A stretch of 37,017 bases of DNA from a virus: positions 1 through 37,017 of IMG/VR virus record IMGVR_UViG_3300020450_000050; one strand, written 5' to 3'. Below, piece by piece: positions 24,960 through 34,611 of the stretch. The notes under the pieces were generated by a model. That model worked only from the letters and a program-made list of their open reading frames with translations, was not told the DNA's origin and ran no database searches. Position numbers and translations under genes: made by a program. Numbering within the stretch: the first letter of the stretch is position 1; every line of letters begins with the position of its first letter.

Positions 24960-27900
24960 ATGGCTGCAATATTACAATTAAGAAAAGGAACAAATTCAGA
25001 TTTAAGTAGTATAGGTAATTTATCTATTGGTGAATTATTTTATAATACTGACAGAGAAGTTCTACAAGTTGGTACAGGTACCTCAAACATAACCCTTTCA
25101 AGATTAGGTGTCAACACAGGTTCAATCGAATTTACAGGTGATATTACTTTAGGTGGTAGTATATTCCTTGGAGATGCAAATACTGATAATATTATAATAC
25201 AAGGTGAACTTAGTTCATCTATTATACCAGATTCAGGTTCTACATACGATTTAGGTTCAGCCACGAAACAATGGAGAAATGTACATGCCATCAATGGATT
25301 ATTTGGTAATGGTATTATTAGTGGTTCAAGTCAAATTGTAGCTGCTTTACCAGATGGTTTAGTAAGTGGTTCATCACAAATAACTTTTGCAAACATAAGT
25401 AGTATTCCAAGTGGAATCATAAGTTCATCTGAACAACTACCAGCAGGAGTAGTAAGTGGTTCAATTCAAGTTCTTGGTGGCACTGATATAATTAGTGGTT
25501 CGGAACAAATTACTGATTTTGGATTTATATCTTCATCTGATTCGACTACATCATTAAATTCTTATACCGCATCAAACGATATAAATATAACTAATTTACA
25601 TTCGTTTACTTCTTCAAATGAAAATACATCTTTAAATACATTTACAGCAAGTAATGCGAACACATCATTAAATACATTTACATCAAGTAATGAAAATACA
25701 TCGTTAAACACATTTACAGCAAGTAATGCAAATACATCCTTAAATTCATATACTGCTTCAAACGATACAACCAACTCAGGTCAAGATACAAGAATAAACC
25801 AATTAGCAGCCGCAACAGGTTCATATTTAACAAGTATTAGTGATTCATTCCTAAATACTTCACTAAATGCATATACTTCTTCAAACGATATTAATATATC
25901 TAATATTCATTCTACTACATCATCATTTGAAAGTAGATTAGATTTCTTAAGTAATGTTTCACATTCACACGCTAACAAGGCAAATCTTGATACTATAAAT
26001 CAAAACTTAAGTACAACATCAGATGTAACATTTAATACTGGTTCATTTACTGGTAATATGACTATTACAGGTAATTTAACTGTTTTAGGTTCAGCAACTG
26101 AAATATCTTCAACAGAATTAAAAATAGAAGATAAATTAATTACAGTTGCAAGTGGTTCGGCTGATTCAGCAGCAGCTGATGGGGCAGGTTTAGAGATTGA
26201 TGGTGCAAATAAATCATTAAAGTGGGACCACAATACATCACAATTTGTATTTGATGCAAAAGTAAGTTCATCAGTAGGATTTAAAGGAGAAGGTGGAGAA
26301 CTTACAGGTATAGATACAGACCAAGTAACAGAGGGAAGTAATTTATATTACACAAATGCAAGAGTAAAACAAAAAATGACAGATGAAGTTGCACACTCTG
26401 GTTCATTCTTAGGAACAGCAACAACCTCAAATCTATCTGAAGGTTCAAATCTATATTTTACAGAAGCAAGATTTAGTTCATCATTAGATTCAAGAAATGT
26501 AGTTAGTGGTTCATCTCAAGTGTTAGATATTTTAGATTCACTAAATGCAGCTACAGGTTCTTATTTAACATCAGTACCAGCACAACATCAAAATACATCA
26601 TTGAACTCATTCACTGCATCAAATGCGAATGATTCATTGAATTCATTTACAGCATCAAATGCTAATACATCACTAAATGCAGCAACTTCATCATATCTTA
26701 CTACTGTTGATATTTCTTCAGATACAAACTTAGCAGTATCAGATACATCAGAAGTAAATATGATATTGACTGGTGATACATTATCCGCAGAATTGATAGG
26801 AGGTGTTGTATCAGGTTCAGGTCAATTAAATAATGTATTCTTATCAAAATTAGGAGATAGTGTTGTAAGTAGTTCAACATTTAGTTCTCCATCACAAGGA
26901 ACATTAAGAGCAACAATCAATGGAGCAAATAGTGATGTAAATATAGGATTGAGTACTGATGCAACTGCATCTTTTGCAAGATTAAATTTAACTGCTTTAC
27001 AAACAAGTAGTGATAGTACATTAACTGCATTATTTGTAGATAGTAATCAAGTTAAATTTAATTCGTTAGGAACAGCTGCATTATTACATTATTCAAACTC
27101 AATTGCAGATGGTAACTCACAAGTTATTGGTACTGCACAAGCAACAAAAAATTATATTGATGCACAAATCATCGAAGCAGGTGCTGGTGATATTACAGAA
27201 GTAAATGCAGGGTTAGGTTTAAGTGGAGGTGCACTTACTGGTTCGGCAACACTTACTTTAGATACCGCTTCAGCTCACTTTACAACTGCAGTTGCAGGAG
27301 CAGGAGGTGGAAGTACACTTTCATTAAATTCATACACCGCTTCAAATGATATTAATATTACTAATTTACACGCATTTACATCAAGTAATGCAAACACATC
27401 ACTAAACACATTTACATCAAGTAATGCAAATACATCCTTAAATTCATATACACAATCTGCAACATTCAGAGCAAGAGTTGATGATTATTTAGATGGTGGA
27501 AATGGTATTGAGTATGGTAGTGGTACAATAGATGTAGATAATACAGTAGTAAGAACATCCATAGGTTATGGTTTCATTAGTGGTTCATCTCAAGTATCAT
27601 ATACAGGCCTAAGTAATATACCTGGCGGAATAGTTAGTGGTTCATCTCAAATTACTGGTTCTGATTTAGACATGAATGGTAATAAAGTTTTATTTGCTAA
27701 TGTTTATAGTAATGAAGCAGATTTACCAAGTGCAGTAACATATCATGGTATGTTCGCTCATGTACATGCGACTGGTAGAGGATATTTTGCACATGCTGGA
27801 GCTTGGATTCCTTTAGTAAATTTAAGTGATGGCGTATTAAGTGGTTCATTACAAGCACAATTACCAAGTGGTACTGTAAGTGGTTCATCTCAAATTGACC

Positions 27901-29570
27901 ATAATGCTACAACAAATTATACAGCAAGTAGACACATCGACCACTCAGCAATTACAGTTGGTAGTGGACAAGGTTTAAGTGGTGGTGGTACTATTGATAC
28001 AAATAGAAGTATAACATTAGATACTGGCTCTAATCACTTTGTAGAAGGTGTGGATAATAGATTAGGTTCACTAAACTCATACACTGCATCTAATGATACA
28101 ACAAATTCAGCACAAGATACAAGATTAAATCAACTTTCATCAGCAACTGGTTCATATCTAACAACAGTTGATATATCCTCAGATACAAACTTAGCAGTTT
28201 CAGATACTTCTGAAGTAAATATGATTTTGACTGGTGATACAATATCAGCTGAATTAATAGGTGGAGTAGTTAGTGGTTCATCTCAAATTGATTTATCATC
28301 AGCAACTGGTGTTGCAACTTCAGCATCATTTGCAGAAACAGCATCATTATCAACATACACTGCTGAATGGATATTAGGAGCAAGTGGTGCAAGTCACTAT
28401 ACATTTACTGGTCCTGGTCATTTAACAGGTTCAAGTGACCCAGCTATATACTTAACAAGAGGTCAACAATATAAATTTAAAAATAATGCAGGTAGTCATC
28501 CATTTAGAATTCAATCAACTCCAAATGGTTCTGCAGGTACACAATACAATAATGGTGTAACAAACAACGATGCTGGTAATGGAACAACATTATTCTTTGA
28601 TGTTCCGATGAATGCACCAGAAACATTATATTATCAATGTACTTTACATGGTAATATGGGTGGCCCAATATACATAGTTGATTCAAATAGTGTTGATAGT
28701 AGATTAGATACTCTTGAAGGAGAATCACATGAAAATCCATTAACATTCAACGATACAAGTACTATTAATTTAGTAAGAAGTACCGATACAATTACTGCAC
28801 ACGCAATTGGAGGTGTTGTATCTGGCTCTTCACAAATAACTCTTGGTGGAGATGCGACAGGTAGTGCAAATGATATCAATGTAGTTGCGATAAATGGAGT
28901 TACAATTGATAATGCTGAAGCAACTCAAATAGCAAATATAAATGGAAGTACAATATCATCTACACAATGGGAATATGTAGGTGGATTAAACCAACAACTT
29001 GCAACTTCAAATGATGTTCAATTTAATGATTTAGTAGTTAGTGGTGATTTAACTGTACAAGGAACAACAGTTACTCTTAATACTACTAATTTAGAAGTTG
29101 AAGATAAATTATTATCTGTAGCAAGTGGTTCTACTACACCAGCACAGGCAGATGGAGGTGGATTACATATTAGTGGAGCAGATGCATCATTTACATGGGA
29201 TAATGGAAATAGTAGAATACACATTAATAAAAATACATTCTTTAGTGGTTCAGTACAAGCTAGTGGTGATATTATTGCATATGCTTCTTCAGATGAAAGA
29301 TTGAAAAATAATATACAACCAATCGAAGGTGCAATTAATAAAATTTCTCAAATTTCTGGTAATTCATTCGATTGGAACGAAGAAAAACAAAATATTTATA
29401 AAGGAAAAGATTATGGAGTTATAGCCCAAGAAATTGAAAGTATTTTACCTGAGTTAGTAAATACCAACCAAGATGGATATAAAAGTGTAAAATACGATAA
29501 AATTATAGCTTTATTAATCGAAGGTATTAAAGAACTATCAGCAGAAATAAATGAACTAAAAAATAAATAG
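24960..29570 (+). CDS. Tail fibre protein with cupredoxin-like and S74 chaperone domains (1536 aa)
   Basis: An N-terminal attachment domain (MAAILQLRKGTNSDLS, IGELFYNTD) is followed by SGSSQ repeats closely matching those of the giant protein (SSIPSGIISSSEQLPAG) and four 12-residue NTSLNTFTASNA units (222-269). Then come a LTVLGSATEIS module (about 371-445) and a HGMFAHVHATGRGYFAHAG segment (about 927-945). A cupredoxin-like domain (1136-1240) has candidate copper ligands His1180, Cys1227, His1230 and Met1233. A second LTVQGT module lies near 1363-1425. The C terminus is an S74 intramolecular chaperone with SSDERLK, where self-cleavage would be before Ser1444, releasing 93 residues. It is a trimeric receptor-binding fibre by family analogy. 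Confidence 0.85.
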   Translation: MAAILQLRKGTNSDLSSIGNLSIGELFYNTDREVLQVGTGTSNITLSRLGVNTGSIEFTGDITLGGSIFLGDANTDNIIIQGELSSSIIPDSGSTYDLGSATKQWRNVHAINGLFGNGIISGSSQIVAALPDGLVSGSSQITFANISSIPSGIISSSEQLPAGVVSGSIQVLGGTDIISGSEQITDFGFISSSDSTTSLNSYTASNDINITNLHSFTSSNENTSLNTFTASNANTSLNTFTSSNENTSLNTFTASNANTSLNSYTASNDTTNSGQDTRINQLAAATGSYLTSISDSFLNTSLNAYTSSNDINISNIHSTTSSFESRLDFLSNVSHSHANKANLDTINQNLSTTSDVTFNTGSFTGNMTITGNLTVLGSATEISSTELKIEDKLITVASGSADSAAADGAGLEIDGANKSLKWDHNTSQFVFDAKVSSSVGFKGEGGELTGIDTDQVTEGSNLYYTNARVKQKMTDEVAHSGSFLGTATTSNLSEGSNLYFTEARFSSSLDSRNVVSGSSQVLDILDSLNAATGSYLTSVPAQHQNTSLNSFTASNANDSLNSFTASNANTSLNAATSSYLTTVDISSDTNLAVSDTSEVNMILTGDTLSAELIGGVVSGSGQLNNVFLSKLGDSVVSSSTFSSPSQGTLRATINGANSDVNIGLSTDATASFARLNLTALQTSSDSTLTALFVDSNQVKFNSLGTAALLHYSNSIADGNSQVIGTAQATKNYIDAQIIEAGAGDITEVNAGLGLSGGALTGSATLTLDTASAHFTTAVAGAGGGSTLSLNSYTASNDINITNLHAFTSSNANTSLNTFTSSNANTSLNSYTQSATFRARVDDYLDGGNGIEYGSGTIDVDNTVVRTSIGYGFISGSSQVSYTGLSNIPGGIVSGSSQITGSDLDMNGNKVLFANVYSNEADLPSAVTYHGMFAHVHATGRGYFAHAGAWIPLVNLSDGVLSGSLQAQLPSGTVSGSSQIDHNATTNYTASRHIDHSAITVGSGQGLSGGGTIDTNRSITLDTGSNHFVEGVDNRLGSLNSYTASNDTTNSAQDTRLNQLSSATGSYLTTVDISSDTNLAVSDTSEVNMILTGDTISAELIGGVVSGSSQIDLSSATGVATSASFAETASLSTYTAEWILGASGASHYTFTGPGHLTGSSDPAIYLTRGQQYKFKNNAGSHPFRIQSTPNGSAGTQYNNGVTNNDAGNGTTLFFDVPMNAPETLYYQCTLHGNMGGPIYIVDSNSVDSRLDTLEGESHENPLTFNDTSTINLVRSTDTITAHAIGGVVSGSSQITLGGDATGSANDINVVAINGVTIDNAEATQIANINGSTISSTQWEYVGGLNQQLATSNDVQFNDLVVSGDLTVQGTTVTLNTTNLEVEDKLLSVASGSTTPAQADGGGLHISGADASFTWDNGNSRIHINKNTFFSGSVQASGDIIAYASSDERLKNNIQPIEGAINKISQISGNSFDWNEEKQNIYKGKDYGVIAQEIESILPELVNTNQDGYKSVKYDKIIALLIEGIKELSAEINELKNK
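25623..25766 (+). repeat. Four tandem 36-bp units (12 residues each) in the fibre shaft
   Basis: Four in-frame units at 25623, 25659, 25695 and 25731 encode NTSLNTFTASNA with variants (SSNE, ASNA, SYTASND). Units 1 and 3 alternate with 2 and 4 in the A/S and A/E positions, as expected from doubling of a two-unit block. Synonymous differences show that the repeat is maintained at protein level. Similar pairs recur near 27380-27450. Confidence 0.85.
28365..28679 (+). other. Cupredoxin-like domain within the 1536-aa fibre
   Basis: This segment encodes about 105 residues: SHYTFTGPGHLTG, AIYLTRGQQYKFKNN, SHPFRIQST, LFFDVPMNAPETLYYQC and TLHGNMGGPIYIV. The pattern His (in SHPF), then Cys-x2-His-x2-Met, is the spacing of the type 1 copper site of amicyanin. 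All four candidate ligands are intact: His1180, Cys1227, His1230, Met1233. Confidence 0.75.
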
Positions 29571-29581
29571 GAAACCAAATA

Positions 29582-30238
29582 ATGGCTCAGATTATAAAGC
29601 TTAAAAGAAGTACCACTGCATCATCTAAACCTACTACTTCAGATTTATCAATCGGAGAGTTAGCAATAAATGTTAATGATGGTAAAGTATTCCTAAGAAA
29701 ATCAGGTTCTGCAGTAGGTGATAATATTAAAGAGTTTGTAACTCTTGACCATCAAGGTACCTTAAGTGGTTCTTTAAATATTACTGGTTCAATAACTGCA
29801 AGTGCTTTCAAAGGTGATGGTTCTGGTCTTTCCAATATTACAGCAGAAATATCTGAAAATGCAACTGTTACTGCATCCTTTTCAAATACCGATACAATAA
29901 ATGTAACTCATAACTTTAATAGTAAAAATATAATGGTATCAGTTTATGATTCAGGTGATAGTATGATTATACCATCAGAAGTAAACTTAACAAGTGCAAA
30001 TGTTGCACAAGTAGTTTTATCAACAAATGATAGTGGTTTTGTAGTTGTTGCTAAAGGTGGACACATTGTAAGTGGTTCAGTAGATGCAAATCAGATTACT
30101 AATTTGGATGACCTTGTTGTAAACGAAGTTAATGAATTAGGAGTGTTTAGTGGTTCTGCACAAGTATCACTAAGTGGAGATGTAACTGGTACCGCAGCAG
30201 CTACTGTTATATCACAAGTAGATGGAGAAACTTTTTAA
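29582..30238 (+). CDS. Short fibre protein with Mtd-like N terminus and VDGETF end (218 aa)
   Basis: It starts 12 bases after the S74-containing gene, with AGGA upstream. The N terminus MAQIIKLKRSTTASS and LSIGELAINVNDGKVFLRKS is the attachment domain shared with the genes at 21750, 24960 and 34674. The middle (about 90-165), with TDTINVTHNFNSKNIMVSVY and GFVVVAKGG, is a beta domain resembling the C-terminal domain of the protein at 34674. It then repeats SGSAQVSLSGDVTGTAA and ends QVDGETF. It is too short for a full fibre, so a distal or side-fibre subunit is likely. Confidence 0.65.
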   Translation: MAQIIKLKRSTTASSKPTTSDLSIGELAINVNDGKVFLRKSGSAVGDNIKEFVTLDHQGTLSGSLNITGSITASAFKGDGSGLSNITAEISENATVTASFSNTDTINVTHNFNSKNIMVSVYDSGDSMIIPSEVNLTSANVAQVVLSTNDSGFVVVAKGGHIVSGSVDANQITNLDDLVVNEVNELGVFSGSAQVSLSGDVTGTAAATVISQVDGETF

Positions 30239-30263
30239 ATGTTATTGGATAATTAAATATTTA

Positions 30264-30275
30264 TATTTATATAAG
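30264..30275 (+). promoter_or_regulatory. Putative promoter box TATTTATATAAG
   Basis: The box lies in the 54-base gap before the 1425-residue fibre gene, 18 bases from the start codon, and overlaps a second TATTTATA at 30258-30265. AAGGAA follows as ribosome binding site. The closeness to the start codon would give a very short leader if it is active. Confidence 0.4.
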
Positions 30276-30292
30276 AAAAGGAATTAAACAAA

Positions 30293-33200
30293 ATGATTAT
30301 ACATAACCCCATAGTATCAGGTTCACTAAGATTTCCATCAGATGATAGTACTAATTTAGTAACCATGAAAGTGGTTAATGGAACCCTTGAAACTGTTACC
30401 TTAAATTCAAGTGGTGTTGACCAAAATGTTCAACCATCTGTTAATTACTCAGGTTCATTTACAGGTTCGTTTGTTGGAGATGGTTCAAGTTTAACTGGTA
30501 TCGCAGCAACATCATTTAACATCGATGCATTAGGTGCTTTAGGAAGTGCTACAGTTGCACAAGGAGATAATTTCCTTTTTAGTGATGATGGAACAGAAAA
30601 GAAAATAACTTTTTCTAATTTAGAAGATAGTATATTTGGAAATGTAAGTGGGAATGTAACAATAGCAGCAGGTGGTGCAGCTACAATAGCTAATTCATTT
30701 AAAAATGATTCATTAAATTCATTTACTGCAAGTTTATCACATAGTGATGTTGATTTCAAAGGTTCAAGTATAGTATCTGGTGCAGCTCAGATAAATTCAT
30801 TAATTAATGATACAATTGCAGCTACAATAGTAGCAGAAATAGATAATGATGAAATACCAATCGCTAAATTAGCATCAGATTCAATTACTATTGGTGGTAC
30901 ATCAGTAACATTAGGTGGAACATTATCTAATTCAGATTTATTAGAAGAAGTAGTTGGTGGAACTGGTATCCAATCTGGTTCAGGTGATATTGCAGGTGTA
31001 ACTGCAGGTGATGGTTTGACTGGTGGTGGAAATAGTGGTACAGTTTCTTTAGCAGTAAATGTTGATGATTCATCTCTTGAGATAAATTCAGATACAGTTA
31101 GAGTTAAGGCAGGTGGTATAACTAACGCAATGTTAGATGGTTCTATAACCAATGCAAAATTAGCAGATTCTTCAATTAGTATAAGTGGAACATCAGTTTC
31201 TCTTGGAGGTTCAATAACAGATGAAACACTATTTGGTGGAACAGGTGTTGTAACAGGTTCTGCTCAAGTAAATGCTAATTCAATTACAAACTTTGATACA
31301 AATGTAAAAGCAAAATTAGATGCTGAAACTGTAATTAGTGGTTCATCCCAAGTAACAAATATAGCAAACTCACAATTAGCAGGTTCAATAGCCAATTCAA
31401 AATTATCAAACTCCGCTGTAACAATTAGTGGTACTTCAGTATCTTTAGGAGGTTCAATAACAGATGAAACTTTATTTGGTGGTACTGGTGTAGTAACTGG
31501 TTCGGCACAAGTAACAAACATTGCAAACTCACAATTAGCTGGTTCAATTGCAAATGCAAAATTAGCAAACTCTGCTATCACTATTAGTGGTACTTCAGTA
31601 TCTTTAGGTGGTAGTATTAATGACCAAACATTATTTGGTGGAACTGGTGTAGTTAGTGGTTCATCACAAGTATCTTTAGAAACATTGACTGGAGGAAGTG
31701 GAATTCAATCAGGTTCTATTACGAATGCAGATTTAGCTGGTTCTATAGCAAATTCTAAATTATCAAATTCAAGTATTAGTATTGGTGGTATTAGTTTTTC
31801 ATTAGGAGATACAGATGCCACACCAGCATTTGATTTATCAGATTCAACAGGATATGCCACTTCAAATTTAAGTGGAACAATTACAAATTCACAATTAGCA
31901 GGTTCTATAGCAGCAAGTAAATTAGCTGGTTCTATTGGAAATTCAAAATTATCAAATTCAGCGATTACAATAAGTGGAACATCAGTTTCTCTTGGTGGTT
32001 CAATAACAGATGAAACTTTATTTGGTGGTGTTGGTGTTGTTAGTGGTTCAGGCCAAATATCACATGATTCTACAACTGGTTTTGTATCAAACGAACATAT
32101 AGACCACTCTTCAGTATCAATAACCGCTGGAACTGGTTTGAATGGTGGTGGAGATTTAACATCAACAAGAACTTTAAATGTAGATAATGATTATTTAAAT
32201 ACATCACTAAATACATTTACAAGTTCATTTAGTACATTTGGTTTATCATTAGTAGATGATTCAAATGCAAGTACAGCAAGAACTACTCTTGGGGTAGATG
32301 CAGCAGGTACAGATAACTCGACTAATGTAACATTAGATGATTCATCACATAACTATTTATCTTTATCAGGTCAAGAAATTACAATTGGTGAAGTAGATAT
32401 ATCAGATGATACTAACTTAGCAGTTTCTGATACAACAAATGTTGATATGATATTAAGTGGAGATACTCTTTCCGCAAATCTTAAAGGAGGAGTAGTTTCA
32501 GGTTCTGCACAAATAGCAGATGTAACACTTACAACTGCAGCACAAACAAATATAACATCATTAGGAACTCTTACAACATTAACAGTAGATGATATTACTC
32601 TTAATGGTTCTACAATTTCAGATAGTGGTGATTTAACATTAGATATAGGTGGTGATTTAAATATAGATGTAGATGGTACCGATATTGTATTAAAAGATGG
32701 TGGAACTGCATTTGGTAGATTTAAAAGAGATTCTTCAGATTTTATTATTAAATCAGAAGCTAATAATGAAGATATAATATTCAGAGGTCAAGATGGTGGT
32801 TCAACCATAGATGCTTTACTTTTAGATATGTCCTCAGCAGGTGAGGCTACATTTAATAGTGTAGTAAATGCTACCAAAGTAAATACTGGTCAAGGTGATA
32901 ACGAACTTTACGCCATGAACCAAGATGTTCAAACAACTAATAATGTACAATTTGCTAATTTAACATTATCTGGTGATTTGACAGTAAATGGTGAAACATC
33001 ATTTATTTCATCTTCAGTATTACAAATTGGTGATAATATTATAGAACTAAATGGTTCAGCAGCAGCTAATGGTGGTATTTATGTAAGAGATGCAGTAGGA
33101 ACAACAAATAGTGGTTCCTTACTTTGGGATACATCTAATGACTTTTGGAAAGCAGGAGCAAAAGATTCCGAAAACGAAATTTTAACAGTTGGTAATGTTG

Positions 33201-34570
33201 ATTCAGATATTAAAACATTTTCTTTACCAGCTAACACAACTATATCAACATTTGGTAAATCACTTATTGATGATTCAAATGCGAGTACGGCAAGAAGTAC
33301 TCTTGGTGTAGATGCAGCAGGAACTGATAATTCAACAGATGTAACATTAGCAGGAAACTCTTTCTTATCATTAAGTGGTCAAGAAATAACTGCAGAAACA
33401 ATAGATATTTCATCTCATACAAATTTAGCAGTTTCAGATACATCTGAAGTTAATATGATTCTTAGTGGAGATACAATCTCTGCTGAATTAATAGGTGGAG
33501 TAGTTTCTGGTTCATCACAAATAAGTGGAATTACAAACTCACAATTAGCAGGTTCAATAGCCAATTCAAAATTATCAAACTCAAGTATTAGTATTGGTGG
33601 TATTAGTTTCTCATTAGGTGATACTGATGCAACACCAGCATTTGATTTATCAGATGCAACTGGCTACGCAACTTCTAATTTAAGTGGTACGATTACAAAC
33701 TCTCAGTTGGCTGGTTCTATTGCAAATGGTAAATTATCAAATAGTGCTATTACTATAAGTGGAACATCTGTTTCTTTAGGTGGTAGTATTAGTGACCAAA
33801 CTTTGTTTGGTGGAACTGGTGTTGTAAGTGGTTCATCTCAAATTGATGTTACTTCTACAACAAACTATGTTGCACCAGCAATTAAAGATAATTCTGGTAC
33901 ACCAGCTTTAGTTTCTGGTATTACAGCAGCGGAAGTAAGAAGTACGATAGGAGTAGATGCCGCTGGTACTGATAACTCAACAGATGTAACTTTAAGTGGT
34001 ACACCTGATTATATCACAATTAGTGGACAAACAATTACAAGAAATCAAATTGATTTAGCAAATGATGTAACTGGTGTTCTTCCATCTGCTAATTTAGATT
34101 CAGATACAGCACACTTAAGTGGAACTCAAACATTTAGTGGAGCGAAAACATTCTCAGCTGCGGTTACTGTTTCTAATTCAACCGCTTCAACATCCAAAAC
34201 GACTGGAGCATTAAAAGTAACAGGTGGTATTGGTTTAAGTGGAGCACTTAATGCTGGAGGAGATGTTGTAGCATTCGCATCTTCGGATGAAAGATATAAA
34301 GATAATATTATTCCAATTCAGAATCCAAATGAAAAAATCAAACAAATAGGTGGATATACTTTTGATTGGAATGATAAACATGAAATATTTAAAGGTAATC
34401 ACGATATTGGTGTTATTGCACAAGAAATTGAAAAAGTATTACCTGAAATAGTTGAAACAAGAGAAAATGGTTTCAAAGCAGTGAAATACGAAAAAATTGT
34501 TGCTCTTCTTATCGAATCTAATAAAGAATTAATAAAAAGAATAGAAGAGTTAGAAAACAAAATATCTTAA
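30293..34570 (+). CDS. Tail fibre protein with long internal duplications and S74 chaperone (1425 aa)
   Basis: The N terminus (MIIHNPIVSGSLRFPSDDST) differs from the other fibres. The shaft is made of repeats of about 50 residues: NSQLAGSIANSKLSNS, ITISGTSVSLGGSITDETLF, then GGTGVVSGSSQ, at least six copies. Two larger duplications are visible: DNA about 31730-32055 against 33536-33844, and 32227-32520 against 33245-33529. A central segment (about 760-870) has DLNIDVDGTDIVLKDGGTA and ALLLDMSSAGEATFN, a motif set known from marine phage fibres. The C terminus is an S74 chaperone with SSDERYKDN; cleavage would fall before Ser1331 and release 95 residues. Its S74 domain is related to that of the gene at 24960. 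Confidence 0.83.
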   Translation: MIIHNPIVSGSLRFPSDDSTNLVTMKVVNGTLETVTLNSSGVDQNVQPSVNYSGSFTGSFVGDGSSLTGIAATSFNIDALGALGSATVAQGDNFLFSDDGTEKKITFSNLEDSIFGNVSGNVTIAAGGAATIANSFKNDSLNSFTASLSHSDVDFKGSSIVSGAAQINSLINDTIAATIVAEIDNDEIPIAKLASDSITIGGTSVTLGGTLSNSDLLEEVVGGTGIQSGSGDIAGVTAGDGLTGGGNSGTVSLAVNVDDSSLEINSDTVRVKAGGITNAMLDGSITNAKLADSSISISGTSVSLGGSITDETLFGGTGVVTGSAQVNANSITNFDTNVKAKLDAETVISGSSQVTNIANSQLAGSIANSKLSNSAVTISGTSVSLGGSITDETLFGGTGVVTGSAQVTNIANSQLAGSIANAKLANSAITISGTSVSLGGSINDQTLFGGTGVVSGSSQVSLETLTGGSGIQSGSITNADLAGSIANSKLSNSSISIGGISFSLGDTDATPAFDLSDSTGYATSNLSGTITNSQLAGSIAASKLAGSIGNSKLSNSAITISGTSVSLGGSITDETLFGGVGVVSGSGQISHDSTTGFVSNEHIDHSSVSITAGTGLNGGGDLTSTRTLNVDNDYLNTSLNTFTSSFSTFGLSLVDDSNASTARTTLGVDAAGTDNSTNVTLDDSSHNYLSLSGQEITIGEVDISDDTNLAVSDTTNVDMILSGDTLSANLKGGVVSGSAQIADVTLTTAAQTNITSLGTLTTLTVDDITLNGSTISDSGDLTLDIGGDLNIDVDGTDIVLKDGGTAFGRFKRDSSDFIIKSEANNEDIIFRGQDGGSTIDALLLDMSSAGEATFNSVVNATKVNTGQGDNELYAMNQDVQTTNNVQFANLTLSGDLTVNGETSFISSSVLQIGDNIIELNGSAAANGGIYVRDAVGTTNSGSLLWDTSNDFWKAGAKDSENEILTVGNVDSDIKTFSLPANTTISTFGKSLIDDSNASTARSTLGVDAAGTDNSTDVTLAGNSFLSLSGQEITAETIDISSHTNLAVSDTSEVNMILSGDTISAELIGGVVSGSSQISGITNSQLAGSIANSKLSNSSISIGGISFSLGDTDATPAFDLSDATGYATSNLSGTITNSQLAGSIANGKLSNSAITISGTSVSLGGSISDQTLFGGTGVVSGSSQIDVTSTTNYVAPAIKDNSGTPALVSGITAAEVRSTIGVDAAGTDNSTDVTLSGTPDYITISGQTITRNQIDLANDVTGVLPSANLDSDTAHLSGTQTFSGAKTFSAAVTVSNSTASTSKTTGALKVTGGIGLSGALNAGGDVVAFASSDERYKDNIIPIQNPNEKIKQIGGYTFDWNDKHEIFKGNHDIGVIAQEIEKVLPEIVETRENGFKAVKYEKIVALLIESNKELIKRIEELENKIS

Positions 34571-34611
34571 ATAAGGTATTAGTTTTCAAATAAATAAATA
34601 AATACATATAT

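Noticed and set aside
25623-25766. CRISPR-like tandem repeat
   Set aside because: The 36-bp units are contiguous, in frame, differ synonymously and encode a fibre shaft; there are no spacers.
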